The notes under the pieces are model-generated. The model saw only the letters and a list, made by a program, of their open reading frames with translations. It did no database searches and was not told the DNA's origin. A stretch of DNA of 64,000 nucleotides. Origin: Vibrio aquaticus. Lineage in GTDB: Bacteria > Pseudomonadota > Gammaproteobacteria > Enterobacterales > Vibrionaceae. A program made the translations under genes and the position numbers. Below, one piece after another: positions 36,074-44,788 of this stretch (the first letter of the stretch is position 1; every line of letters starts with the position of its first letter). The stretch is taken from NCBI RefSeq assembly GCF_003970385.1, contig NZ_RXZH01000002.1:496001-560000 (forward strand), in the 5' to 3' direction.

Positions 36074-36556
36074 ATGGAACGCGTTGCTATTTTTGTCGAT
36101 GTACAAAACATCTACTACACCACCAGAGACAAGTACCGAAGCAATTTCGATTACAACCAATTTTGGTATATTGCGACGGAAGGTAAGCAAGTTATTGAAG
36201 CCAATGCTTATGCCATCGCTTCTCATGATCCTAAACAGCGTCAGTTTCACCACATCCTTCGTGGTATTGGTTTTAATGTAAAGCTAAAGCCATATATTCA
36301 ACGTATGGATGGCAGCGCAAAAGGGGACTGGGATGTTGGTATTGCCCTCGATGTGTTTGAAGCGGCAAGCCAGGTTGATCGAGTGATCTTACTTTCCGGC
36401 GATGGTGATTTTGAAGTGTTAGTTCAGCGCATTCAGCAGCGCTTTAATACTCAGGTCGATGTTTATGGTGTACCCGGATTGAGTGCACAATCACTCATTG
36501 ATGCATCCGATCGTTTTATCCCTATTGATGAAAACTTACTGATTAACAAGCGCTAA
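36074..36556 (+). CDS. NYN domain (LabA/DUF88 family) protein
   Basis: This 160-residue PIN/NYN-fold protein has acidic sites in FVDVQNIYYT (about 6-15), GDWDVGIALDVFEA (about 89-102) and LLSGDGDFEVLV (about 111-122). These are the metal-binding aspartates of a probable Mg-dependent ribonuclease. The open frame begins at TTG 36035, but AGGAT precedes the ATG at 36074, where homology starts. It stands alone; the RNA target is not known. Confidence 0.87.
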   Translation: MERVAIFVDVQNIYYTTRDKYRSNFDYNQFWYIATEGKQVIEANAYAIASHDPKQRQFHHILRGIGFNVKLKPYIQRMDGSAKGDWDVGIALDVFEAASQVDRVILLSGDGDFEVLVQRIQQRFNTQVDVYGVPGLSAQSLIDASDRFIPIDENLLINKR

Positions 36557-36671
36557 CAGACAGTGCTGAGTTATTAGTCATTTGTCGTTGTGTATTCTCT
36601 AATTTAGCGTTCTAAGTTCTGTATATTAATGGTATGCTGCACTGATTGTAAGGTTGGTGCGGTGAGCTACT

Positions 36672-37355
36672 ATGCAGAATATTCAAAAAGAGAAGGGGTT
36701 TACGCTGATAGAGATGATCATTGTCATCGTTCTCTTAGCGGTACTCGCGATCTTTGCTGCGCCAAGGTTCTTAAACTTTGCTAGTGATTCAAGGACCGCA
36801 GCATTTGAAACCACCTTCGGAAACATGACCAGTGCGGTACAAATCTATCGCGGAGCATGCCTTGCTCGCGGTGGGGACGTGGTTGACGAAAAAGGGGGCC
36901 GCCCTGATGGCTATACTCAGGGTACCGATGTTGAAGGAATTGGCTCTAACTTTACGGGTTCATGCTTCCCTGTCAGTAATACGAAAGACACCAACAGTTA
37001 TATAAAGCGTGATATTAATAATCCGCAAGCCTGTGTTGAACTAGTCGAAACACTGACAGCCACTGATTACTTTTCTAAATCGAGCTTAGACTATCCACCT
37101 AGAAATACACTCGGTGGATCAAACAAGCAAACAGTCAGCGCATCAAATCTTCAACAAGCGATCGATGAAGGCTATAACGTGTTTATCCATCAACGTTTTA
37201 ATGTTGGCGTATCTTATTGTCATTACTACCAATTGGATGGCGACCTTCATAATGCTTCTTACTACTTATATAACGCAATGGAAGGTGAAATCTCTGAAGG
37301 TCGACAAGACATCAGTAATGGTTTCACTTGGACCGATCAATTAGCGCTTTACTAA
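36672..37355 (+). CDS. Orphan type IV pilin-like protein
   Basis: This 227-residue protein has a class III prepilin peptide: MQNIQKEKG cut before FTLIEMIIVIVLLAVLAIF, with Glu5 of the mature form, as for MshA/PilA-type pilins. The soluble part (about 40-220) holds four Cys (ACLARGG, SCFPVS, ACVEL, YCHYY) able to form two disulphides. It lies apart from any pil, msh or gsp genes, so assembly and peptidase must come from elsewhere. It could be a minor pilin of an MSHA-like pilus. Confidence 0.83.
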   Translation: MQNIQKEKGFTLIEMIIVIVLLAVLAIFAAPRFLNFASDSRTAAFETTFGNMTSAVQIYRGACLARGGDVVDEKGGRPDGYTQGTDVEGIGSNFTGSCFPVSNTKDTNSYIKRDINNPQACVELVETLTATDYFSKSSLDYPPRNTLGGSNKQTVSASNLQQAIDEGYNVFIHQRFNVGVSYCHYYQLDGDLHNASYYLYNAMEGEISEGRQDISNGFTWTDQLALY

Positions 37356-37480
37356 TTTGTTAGCTAAGCCTAACTTCCTGTATTTCCAATAAATAGCAGA
37401 GTCTATTTTCTCTTCAAAGATAGTTTGTTTATTGACCATGTGATAGAGTGTTTACGTCACTTCTAGAGTAGAACTCATCC

Positions 37481-38377
37481 ATGTATAACAGCGCCGATCA
37501 AGTTACCGTCACGGTTTCTGAAGAGAGAATTCAAATGTTGGATTCGCTTCTTGAGACCATTGATACTGACATGGCCGTTTCTATGTCATTTGTCCGTCGC
37601 GCGCAAGGCATGTCCTTCCGAGAGCTAGAACAGAAAGTCTCTGGCTTAAATGGCTCTACTCTTAAACGCTACATGCAGCAAAGTTATCCTTCAGTTCGTC
37701 CAATTCACATGGTGGCAGCGATGTCGTGGGTAATGATGGTACCGATGACGAGCTTCTATTATGCGGTGAAAATGCGAGAGTATTACCGCGGAATGGACGA
37801 TAAAGCGATTGAGGCGCTTTACTGCATTGGGCGACTGCCGACAGAACAGTTTGAGCTCTACTTAGATATGGTGAAAAACCTGATGGAGCCTGACGCTAGG
37901 TTGAAGTTTCAAGCCTACCGAGAAGAGCTTAATTCTCAGGTCGATCCTGCCATTTGTTATGATGAACTACTCCCACCTCCCGTGCTTGATATTAATGCTT
38001 TCGCCATTGATTACTATCGCTCAGTTGCGATTACGGTGAAACGCTTTAGGCAAGAACATAACATCCCAATTGAGCTTATCGCGCGAGTGTTAGGCCTCTC
38101 TGACTATCAATACATTCAGCTTGAAGATGTTTCAAAAACCCGTGACTTTTCAGTCGCCATTGGCTTTAGGGTTAAGCTAGGTTTTGAGCTGAGCTCTCAC
38201 GTTAACTTTACCAGTGAGATGAAGTTGTTTCCTCAATTTCATCAATTGCGACAAGTACAGCACATTCGTGATTTACTCATTGTTGAAGCGCTACGTCCGC
38301 TAAACCCTGAATGCAAGAAACGTGCAGTAGAGATACTGACTACATTATCAAAGATTTACATAAAAAACGTGATATAG
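37481..38377 (+). CDS. Unrecognised protein with two helix-turn-helix-like segments
   Basis: This is a 298-residue soluble protein. Two stretches look like XRE-type helix-turn-helix: MSFRELEQKVSGLNGSTLKRYM (in parts, about 44-66) and FRQEHNIPIELIARVLGLSDYQYIQLED (in parts, about 188-215). The middle is helical and rich in Met and aromatic residues (MSWVMMVPMTSFYYAVKM). No sensor domain or membrane segment is seen. I do not know the family; a DNA-binding regulator is an inference from pattern only. It follows the orphan pilin gene on the same strand, 125 bases away. Confidence 0.7.
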   Translation: MYNSADQVTVTVSEERIQMLDSLLETIDTDMAVSMSFVRRAQGMSFRELEQKVSGLNGSTLKRYMQQSYPSVRPIHMVAAMSWVMMVPMTSFYYAVKMREYYRGMDDKAIEALYCIGRLPTEQFELYLDMVKNLMEPDARLKFQAYREELNSQVDPAICYDELLPPPVLDINAFAIDYYRSVAITVKRFRQEHNIPIELIARVLGLSDYQYIQLEDVSKTRDFSVAIGFRVKLGFELSSHVNFTSEMKLFPQFHQLRQVQHIRDLLIVEALRPLNPECKKRAVEILTTLSKIYIKNVI

Positions 38378-38397
38378 ATGTGGCAAGTGAAAATAAC

Positions 38398-38426
38398 CAA
38401 CTCAAATTGCACATGAACTTGAGTTG
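38398..38426. terminator. Candidate terminator between convergent genes
   Basis: CAACTCAA (38398-38405) and TTGAGTTG (38419-38426) pair around a 13-base loop. On the minus strand it is followed by GTTATTTTC, which better suits the hydrolase gene. The stem is AT-rich and the T run weak. Confidence 0.5.
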
Positions 38427-38465
38427 ATTATATCAGCCTAAAAAATAAAAATAGTGATGATTTAT

Positions 38466-39302
38466 TTAGGCAAGGGCTGCCAAAGTATTCTGCAGTAGTT
38501 GTTTAGCCTCGGCTTGGGCTAACATCGCAGAAGCAACTTTTTCGGGGTGCTGCAAATGGACAAGGTGATCCGCGTTTTTGATCACGACCAGATGCCCATT
38601 CTTTAATTGTTTGGCAAATCTTTCCGCGGTTTCTCTGGTTACATACGGGTCAAACTCACCAACGCATATCGTACAAGGTATAGAGATGTTTTGGATGTTG
38701 CTTGGAGTGTGTACCAGTAATCGCACTGAGTTTTCAAAGAATACGTCTATGCGTTCCTGAGGCATGGCAGTAATATTTCGTACTGTTGCTCGGATAATGG
38801 CTTTGTTCTTTGGTATTGCGTCATTTTGAACGGTCAGAGACTCCGTAAATGATTTTGCAAAACGGCTTGGGTTATCCATTGCAGCTGCAATCATTTGCTT
38901 GGTCGCTAAACGTCCAGAAGAGGGAATGCCAGGTACTCCGCCACAAATAGACATTGACTGCACATTTGGCCACATATCGCAAAGTTCAACAGCAACAGCG
39001 GTGGCATAAGAAAAACCAATAATGTGTGCAGAGTTCACGCCTAAATAGTCAATAAAATCGTGCAACATCTTTGCTTGATCACGAATACTTGTGGTTGATT
39101 CGAGATTCTCGGTGTGTCCAGTACCCGGAACTTCGATGGTGATACAGTTAAATTTAGTCGCAAAATGTGACGAAAAAGAATGTACGCTTTCGATGTCCTG
39201 CAGAGCTCCGAGTAAAAAAATGACATATTGATCTGAATCTTCACAGTGGTGGTATGAGTAGCGGTAGTGGTTGCCATTTAAGATTGTTTTAATGATTTCC
39301 AT
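38466..39302 (-). CDS. Alpha/beta hydrolase
   Basis: This is a 278-residue alpha/beta-hydrolase. The nucleophile elbow is IIGFSYATA (G-x-S-x-A rather than the usual G-x-S-x-G), preceded by EVPGTGHTE. The acid is probably Asp in CVGEFDPYVT and the base His in NADHLVHLQHP, so the triad is complete. There is no signal peptide. The substrate is unknown. The gene is divergent from the small gene at 39358. Confidence 0.85.
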   Translation of the reverse strand: MEIIKTILNGNHYRYSYHHCEDSDQYVIFLLGALQDIESVHSFSSHFATKFNCITIEVPGTGHTENLESTTSIRDQAKMLHDFIDYLGVNSAHIIGFSYATAVAVELCDMWPNVQSMSICGGVPGIPSSGRLATKQMIAAAMDNPSRFAKSFTESLTVQNDAIPKNKAIIRATVRNITAMPQERIDVFFENSVRLLVHTPSNIQNISIPCTICVGEFDPYVTRETAERFAKQLKNGHLVVIKNADHLVHLQHPEKVASAMLAQAEAKQLLQNTLAALA

Positions 39303-39357
39303 TTGAGTTGTCCTCTGGTTGTTATAGAGAACCTATTCATGATGGAAATTTAACAGT

Positions 39358-39552
39358 ATGGCTAGGTTAAAAATGAAAAATCACACTCTAGAACAACATT
39401 TAGCAGAGGCAGATCAGCCAGTTAAGGATTTTATGGCCGATCTACTCGAAGCATTGGGCAAGAAAGTGTCTGATGAGCAAGAGCCAAGATTGGCCCTGAG
39501 ATATTTTGGTGCTCAACTTGAAATTAAACTCGTTTCATTTGATGGACATTGA
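39358..39552 (+). CDS. Hypothetical small protein
   Basis: This is a 64-residue frame, MARLKMKNHTLEQHLAEADQ onward, charged and without membrane segment or signal. AGG upstream of the internal ATG at 39373 makes that start possible too. It ends at a strong bidirectional terminator, which supports it being real. The family is not recognised. Confidence 0.5.
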   Translation: MARLKMKNHTLEQHLAEADQPVKDFMADLLEALGKKVSDEQEPRLALRYFGAQLEIKLVSFDGH

Positions 39553-39572
39553 TACCAGAATGAACTGAATAC

Positions 39573-39602
39573 AAAAAAGTCAGCGATTAACGCTGACTTT
39601 TT
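39573..39602. terminator. Bidirectional terminator
   Basis: AAAAAAGTCAGCG and CGCTGACTTTTT form a long stem around ATTAA with T runs on both strands, between the small gene and the DUF2986 gene. Confidence 0.88.
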
Positions 39603-39603
39603 G

Positions 39604-39813
39604 CTATTTAGTCGTCTCACCGATGTCGGTGCTTTCAACCTGTTCTTGTTCGCTTGCTTCTGAAACTTCTGACGCTTTCTCTTGTTCTTCGGCTTCTAAT
39701 TTTGCTCGCTCCGCTTTTGAGATATAGCGAGGCTTGTTGCTGTTGTGAAGCTTAGCATTTTTCTTTTTTAGCTTTGCTTTCAGAATACTGTTGATCTTTT
39801 TCTTACGGTTCAT
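39604..39813 (-). CDS. DUF2986 family protein
   Basis: This small basic protein starts MNRKKKINSILKAKLKKKNA, then KLHNSNKPRYISKAERAKLE, the DUF2986 pattern, and ends in an acidic Glu/Ser-rich tail. The frame is open further upstream, but the family begins at this Met, so the start at 39813 is chosen (69 residues). Its role is unknown. Confidence 0.8.
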   Translation of the reverse strand: MNRKKKINSILKAKLKKKNAKLHNSNKPRYISKAERAKLEAEEQEKASEVSEASEQEQVESTDIGETTK

Positions 39814-39982
39814 GGTATTGCTCGATGCTAGATTTGCCGCAGATCCTATCAAGATTCCCCTTACAAAGCACGAATAACCGCTCACAAGCCGCAGCAAAAA
39901 AAACGCCAATATAAAAAACGATGTACAATATAATTTTATTTGGTATGATATTCGGTGACTTGAATCTTATAGAGAGAGTGTT

Positions 39983-40276
39983 ATGAAGAAATTAGCTCTA
40001 ATTGCTGTTATGTGCTCGGTATCATTTGGTGCGTCGGCAAGTGCTGATGTTGTTATCCCAAAAGAGCGTGTTGTGTGCCAAACAGAAGCAGCGATGAAGA
40101 CATTCTTAGCTCGTAAGAAAGCCAGTAACAAAGTGGCAAAGCTACCGGGTGAGTGTCGCAAGATTGATCGCAAGCGTCGTGGTGAAATAAAGCAGCGTCA
40201 CAAAGGCTTTTTTGAAGTGAAAACGACCATTGGTGATACGGTTTACGTAGATAAAGACGCAGTGCGTTTTAACTAA
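39983..40276 (+). CDS. Secreted small basic protein
   Basis: This 97-residue protein has a clear signal peptide (MKKLALIAVMCSVSFGASAS, then AD). The mature part of about 75 residues is rich in Lys/Arg, with Cys in VVCQTE and GECRKID that may form a disulphide, and a C-terminal VKTTIGDTVYVDKDAVRF strand pair. It is monocistronic, with AGAGAG before the ATG and a strong terminator. The function is not known. Confidence 0.75.
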   Translation: MKKLALIAVMCSVSFGASASADVVIPKERVVCQTEAAMKTFLARKKASNKVAKLPGECRKIDRKRRGEIKQRHKGFFEVKTTIGDTVYVDKDAVRFN

Positions 40277-40304
40277 TCGAATTACCGTATCCAAAGAATT
40301 TATT

Positions 40305-40329
40305 ACTCCGGCTTAGTGCCGGAGTTTTT
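40305..40329 (+). terminator. Intrinsic terminator after the small secreted protein gene
   Basis: ACTCCGGC/GCCGGAGT form an 8-bp stem with loop TTAGT, followed by TTTTTGTTTT. Confidence 0.9.
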
Positions 40330-40360
40330 GTTTTACGTTGATCAGGCGTTCGTCTCTAAA

Positions 40361-40981
40361 TCAGAGAGTAAACTGCAACCCGACAGTAAATGCCGTTTCT
40401 GATTTGTTTCTCTTGGCATATTCCAAGCCAGCGGTAAAACCAAACACAGAACCAAACTGGAAAACGTTGTTCAATCGATAGGTGTCTTTTGCTACATCAA
40501 GGAAAGCATGCTGATAAGACGCATCAATCAACCAATGTTTCGCGATTTGGGCTCTTGCGCCGCCTTTACAGTACAGGGCGTTTTCTGAGTAGGAAGACGA
40601 GTAATCGCTGTCTGCTCGATAATTGATCACTCCGCAAGAGAGCGGGAGGGCGACAAGTGGTGAGACAGGTACATTAAAACCACCACCCACTTGCCAAGTA
40701 TCAATTTCAGAGCTGAATCGAGTGACAAAGCTTGCGTTACCTTCTAAGAATAGCGCTTCGGTCATGCTCAAGCCGAGATCGACATATAAGCCGCCATAGG
40801 TCTTATCAACATCATTACTGTACTGACCGTTCAAGTAAGGTTCGGTAGCACCGGCATCTAGGTTGGCATGTTTGTAGCCAAATCCAATGTGAGACATTTC
40901 ATAGACGATATTGCTATCGGCGATGGCTTGTACTGACGCTAATGAGAGAAGAGGGAGTAAAAAAAGGGGTTTCTTGAACAT
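40361..40981 (-). CDS. Outer-membrane beta-barrel protein, small
   Basis: This 206-residue protein has a signal peptide (MFKKPLFLLPLLSLASVQAI, cleavage ADS). It then has alternating polar/aromatic strands (HIGFGYKHANL, YGGLYVDLGLSMTEALFLEG, WQVGGGFNVP) and ends TAFTVGLQFTL with a terminal hydrophobic/aromatic pattern. It looks like an eight-stranded OmpW/OmpX-size barrel. Two Cys (SCGVINY, LYCKGG) may pair. I do not recognise a closer family. Confidence 0.72.
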   Translation of the reverse strand: MFKKPLFLLPLLSLASVQAIADSNIVYEMSHIGFGYKHANLDAGATEPYLNGQYSNDVDKTYGGLYVDLGLSMTEALFLEGNASFVTRFSSEIDTWQVGGGFNVPVSPLVALPLSCGVINYRADSDYSSSYSENALYCKGGARAQIAKHWLIDASYQHAFLDVAKDTYRLNNVFQFGSVFGFTAGLEYAKRNKSETAFTVGLQFTL

Positions 40982-41092
40982 AGCGAACTTCTTATATCGA
41001 TTGGAAACAAAGCAACTTTAAACGCATAGATGAGCTGAATCGATCGAAGTTTTGTAAGCCTGCGTAAGGGTAGGAGTATACTCCAAATACAA

Positions 41093-41120
41093 CAAAGCCC
41101 AGCATTTCTGCTGGGCTTTG
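41093..41120 (-). terminator. Hairpin after the tRNA-Val pair
   Basis: CAAAGCCCAGCA and TGCTGGGCTTTG form a 12-bp perfect stem with loop TTTC, 24 bases past the second tRNA on the minus strand. The following TTGTATTT is only moderately T-rich. Confidence 0.75.
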
Positions 41121-41144
41121 CGTTTGTTCACAAGGAACTAAATT

Positions 41145-41221
41145 TGGTGGGTCCGGGCGAACTCGAATCGCCGACCCCTACCATGTCAAGGTAGTACTCT
41201 AACCAACTGAGCTACGGACCC
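41145..41221 (-). tRNA. tRNA-Val(GAC)
   Basis: This is a 77-nt cloverleaf with encoded CCA. The anticodon stem CTACC/GGTAG encloses loop TTGACAT, so the anticodon is GAC. T-arm GTTCGAGTT-type loop (ATTCGAG) and acceptor GGGTCCG/CGGACCC are intact. It is identical to the copy at 41268-41344. Confidence 0.96.
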
Positions 41222-41267
41222 AAATTTAATGTTCGGCATGTTTTGGTTTTAACACGACTTTAAGGAG

Positions 41268-41344
41268 TGGTGGGTCCGGGCGAACTCGAATCGCCGACCC
41301 CTACCATGTCAAGGTAGTACTCTAACCAACTGAGCTACGGACCC
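41268..41344 (-). tRNA. tRNA-Val(GAC), second copy
   Basis: This copy is identical over all 77 bases to the one 46 bases downstream. It is the promoter-proximal copy of a two-tRNA transcript that ends at the hairpin 41093-41120. Confidence 0.96.
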
Positions 41345-41496
41345 ATTCCTTAAGAACGAGAAGGATGTTACCCACTGTTTCGGTTCGGTGCAAGAGCAAA
41401 TTACCTGATTTGAACTCGTTTGCTTTAGAACTAATCGAATTGGTGTTGTTTTACGCGTATCTTATTTAAAAATGTGCGTTAAATCACTTACCTAGC

Positions 41497-43632
41497 TTAG
41501 GCTAGCTCGGTGATAGTCTCATTACTTTTATCAAACTCTTCGACAGGAAGTGGGCGGCTGATGAGGTATCCTTGACCTAACTTACAACCCAGTTGATTAA
41601 GTAGAGCAAGCTGATGCTCGGTTTCGATCCCTTCCGCAACACTGTTCATTCCCATGCTTTCTGCAATCGACAAAATCGCTTCAATCAGAGAAGTATTCTC
41701 GTTCTCTGGTGAGAGACAGAAAATAAAGGAACGGTCGATTTTTACACCATCAAATTGGTATTCTTGAAGGTAGCTGAGTGATGAATACCCGGTACCAAAA
41801 TCATCCAGCCACACCTTTAGCCCGAGATTACGCAGATCGCTGAGTACGGTTTTGATTTTCGCACTGTCTGACAGCAGGAGGGTTTCAGTCACTTCAACAT
41901 GCAGAGATGAACCGGGTAGCTCATAAGTGGCCAGTACCTCTTTAAACAGCTGCGACAAGTTCTGCCTGTGCAGTTGCCTTGGCGACAGGTTTAACGCGAT
42001 ATAGAAGTGTTGTCCGTACTCCTGACGCCAGATAGACGCTTGCTTAGCTGCAAGGTGAATAAGGTGCTCTCCGAGCGTTAAAATAAGGTCGGTTGATTCA
42101 GCCACCGGAATAAACTTGTCTGGGCCGATATAGCCTTGAGTAGGGTGGTTCCAACGAACTAAGGCTTCAGCCCCATTAATACTACGGGATTTAATGTCGA
42201 ACTTAGGTTGATACCAAAGCTCAAATTGAGACAGGTCATCCATTGCCTTGCGTAGCTCTTGCTCTATGTAAAGGCGCTCTTCTACCGCTTTGTCCATCTC
42301 GCGAGTATAAATACTGTAAGCGTTTTTCCCTTTCTGCTTTTGCTCAAACATAGCCAGCTCTGCGTTACGGCAAAGGGTGTCTGCATCGGTGCCAAAATCA
42401 GGGTAGCAGGCAATGCCGAGACTGGCATTGCAGCTGAGCTTAAAGCGTTGTAGATCAAGAGGCTCAATGATCGCTTTAAGCACAGTATCTGCAATTGCTG
42501 TAATTCGTATATCGCGGGTGTAAGGCACCATCAGGATAAATTCATCACCGCCAACTCTAGAGAGAAGAACTTTATCTTTATGAGGCGCGAGTAACGGTTC
42601 GTCGAGCAATCTGTTAAGGCGTGCGCACACCTGTTTGATGACGTCATCTCCAACATGGTGGCCATAGTTGTCATTTACAAATTTGAAATCGTCTAAGTCG
42701 ATGAAGAGCAGAGCGAGTAACTGGTCTTGGTTTTGGGCGATATGGTCATCTACAAGCTGAATAAACCTAAATCGGTTAGGTAATCCCGTTAATTGATCGT
42801 GGAATGCCATATGCTGAATATGATCGTTGTGCTTTGAAACGGAGTGCTGCATCTCGTTAAACGCATCGACCAAACTATCGAGCTCTTGATAAGGCGCAGA
42901 TTGTTCGATGGGCTCAAAGCGTCCGTCTCGTGTTTGCTTAAGCTGCTTAATGATTTGAGTAATTGGGTTCGCAAATGAGCTCGCGACACTGTAGGCCATC
43001 GCAATACCACAGATCAAACCAACACCAGAAAACAATAGCTGCCATCGGTTCATTCGCTCGCTATCGAGTTGCCCAAGTGTACTTAGCTGTTGCGCGCTGT
43101 TATTGACCTCATTGATTAGGCTGTGCTTGTTTAGCTCTAAATAAACCACACCAATAAAATTATCTTGCTCCGCAATTGGGGCGGCCACCAACAGAAGATT
43201 ATCTTCGTGACGTTTTATTGTCCCACCAGTTGTGAGCACTTGTTCGATCAGTTCTGGCTTTTTATGTGGAAGGCCAAAGCTCACAATATCGGGCGTACCA
43301 TCGTGGAAGATCAAACCCTCTTGATCGATGATCTGTATGACCTCGACATTAGGTTGGCTGAGGTTGGTCTGCAATAGATGCAGTGTTTCAGAGACGTTGT
43401 AGTGATAAAGCGGGTTAAAGGCTTGTTGACTGAGAATGTGAGAGAGCGCGATGGCTTGCTGCTCAACCTTTTTCTGTAAAGAAGCTTCAACACTCTTAGT
43501 AATCTTATCGTAAATCTGTTCTGACTGGCTTTTATAGGCAGCGCTGTAGAGCACAAAGTTTAGGGCACAAACGAGGGTTACAACGCAAACGGTTGCAAAA
43601 ATCAAATGCCCTTTAAATCCCTTTTTTTTCAT
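41497..43632 (-). CDS. GGDEF-EAL c-di-GMP enzyme with periplasmic sensor
   Basis: This 711-residue inner-membrane protein has TM1 at about 9-31, a periplasmic domain (about 32-195), TM2 at about 198-220, a HAMP-like linker, GGDEF (about 275-440, intact motif at 361-365, no I-site RxxD) and EAL (about 455-705). The EAL domain keeps AEALVRWNHP (about 488-497), LNLSPRQLH, EVTETLLL, LDDFGTGYSSL, GVKIDRSF, AEGIET and GQGYLISRP. Either activity is chemically possible. The gene follows a PhnD-like periplasmic protein gene after three bases, an arrangement like NspS-MbaA of V. cholerae, in which the binding protein controls the enzyme. The binding protein here is of another family. Confidence 0.92.
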   Translation of the reverse strand: MKKKGFKGHLIFATVCVVTLVCALNFVLYSAAYKSQSEQIYDKITKSVEASLQKKVEQQAIALSHILSQQAFNPLYHYNVSETLHLLQTNLSQPNVEVIQIIDQEGLIFHDGTPDIVSFGLPHKKPELIEQVLTTGGTIKRHEDNLLLVAAPIAEQDNFIGVVYLELNKHSLINEVNNSAQQLSTLGQLDSERMNRWQLLFSGVGLICGIAMAYSVASSFANPITQIIKQLKQTRDGRFEPIEQSAPYQELDSLVDAFNEMQHSVSKHNDHIQHMAFHDQLTGLPNRFRFIQLVDDHIAQNQDQLLALLFIDLDDFKFVNDNYGHHVGDDVIKQVCARLNRLLDEPLLAPHKDKVLLSRVGGDEFILMVPYTRDIRITAIADTVLKAIIEPLDLQRFKLSCNASLGIACYPDFGTDADTLCRNAELAMFEQKQKGKNAYSIYTREMDKAVEERLYIEQELRKAMDDLSQFELWYQPKFDIKSRSINGAEALVRWNHPTQGYIGPDKFIPVAESTDLILTLGEHLIHLAAKQASIWRQEYGQHFYIALNLSPRQLHRQNLSQLFKEVLATYELPGSSLHVEVTETLLLSDSAKIKTVLSDLRNLGLKVWLDDFGTGYSSLSYLQEYQFDGVKIDRSFIFCLSPENENTSLIEAILSIAESMGMNSVAEGIETEHQLALLNQLGCKLGQGYLISRPLPVEEFDKSNETITELA

Positions 43633-43635
43633 TGG

Positions 43636-44571
43636 TTACTGAGTCGTATCGAGTATATGGATAAGTGTCTGCGCATCGTAGAGCTGCTTTTCTGTTTGAC
43701 TATCAAACGCAGTAAACTTCTTCGTCTTTTGGTATTGGTTTAGTAGGCCGAGTCCATGAACATTGGTATCGAGTTCAAGCAAAGTACGCTTGAGGTCTGC
43801 AGCTACAGTAGGATCTAGGCTGTGAGAGATACTGATGATTGAACGAGGGTAATCTTGTGTCTGCGCAAAAGTGTACAGTTTTTGCTTTAGAGCGATGGGC
43901 GTGTCTTTCGGGTTATCCCAGTTCGAAGAGCTATACGCGATAGCATCTACCATGCCTCTGGCTACCCACAAGGTCATGTTGACTTCGTTGGTTTCGCGTA
44001 GCAGATCATCAAAAAAAACATAACCAACTTTATCTGCATCGGGCTTTTCTTGAAGTGAGGTGAGGTGCTGCACTTTAAGTCCTTGCTCAATCAAGCTCAC
44101 CATCGGTAGAAAGTACCCGCTGGTGGAACCTCGGTCTTCAAATCCAACAACTTTACCTTGAAGATCCGATAGGTTCTTATATCCGTTATCTTTATTGGTG
44201 ACAAAGATAGAGCTGTATGAGCTTTGGCCTTTTTTCCAACGAACAAGAGCTGGTTCGATGGGAGACTTCTCTTTGATAATCAGTGTAGGGTAAATCGTTG
44301 AGCTGATGAGATCGACGTCACCTAACTGAATGGCGGATATCAGCTCATCAATCGATGTGTACACTTTGATCTGGGCGTCGGTATAGCCATGATGAGACAA
44401 TTGCTCTGCAACATAAGAAAACAGTGGGTAGCTATCTTTAATGCGTTTTTTCGGTTTTGAGGAGAGAACGCCATAGTTCAAGTGCTTCTCTTCGTTGGTA
44501 CTTGCATAACTATTGTGTGAAATAGTAAATATACCGCATGCAAGTATTAAGGCTTTTCCGGCCAAGCGCAT
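43636..44571 (-). CDS. PhnD-like periplasmic binding protein paired with the GGDEF-EAL enzyme
   Basis: This 311-residue secreted protein has a signal peptide (MRLAGKALILACGIFTISHN, cleavage near YAS-TN). It has the PhnD/phosphonate-binding layout: LNYGVLSSKPKKRIKDSYPLF at the N-terminus (in parts), ISAIQLGDVDLISS, FVTNKDNGYKNLSDLQGKVVGFED, GSTSGYFLPM. Only three bases separate it from the enzyme gene, and no ABC permease or ATPase is near. It probably binds a small ligand and signals through the periplasmic domain of its partner; the ligand is unknown. Confidence 0.85.
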   Translation of the reverse strand: MRLAGKALILACGIFTISHNSYASTNEEKHLNYGVLSSKPKKRIKDSYPLFSYVAEQLSHHGYTDAQIKVYTSIDELISAIQLGDVDLISSTIYPTLIIKEKSPIEPALVRWKKGQSSYSSIFVTNKDNGYKNLSDLQGKVVGFEDRGSTSGYFLPMVSLIEQGLKVQHLTSLQEKPDADKVGYVFFDDLLRETNEVNMTLWVARGMVDAIAYSSSNWDNPKDTPIALKQKLYTFAQTQDYPRSIISISHSLDPTVAADLKRTLLELDTNVHGLGLLNQYQKTKKFTAFDSQTEKQLYDAQTLIHILDTTQ

Positions 44572-44721
44572 AGTGTTCGTTGCTCAAGTGTATGACTAAT
44601 CGTACATTATTAGCATGCTGTATTGTTAATTGAAAGTGTTTTGAAGATTTTTGTTACTGGGAATTTGAAGGCTTTTAGAAAATACGGATGGGTTCGCATA
44701 ATTATAGATAATCCCCCGTTA

Positions 44722-44760
44722 AAGCTCCGTATCTTGCAAAGTAAACAAGTCTCGGAGCTT
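44722..44760 (-). terminator. Candidate hairpin at the end of the syp locus
   Basis: AAGCTCCG and CGGAGCTT are 8-bp arms, with CTTG/CAAG pairing inside the loop, about 30 bases past the sypR stop. The T run after it is short, so it is a weak terminator at best. Confidence 0.45.
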
Positions 44761-44788
44761 ATAGTTGGTGGGCTTTTTTACGTGAAGG

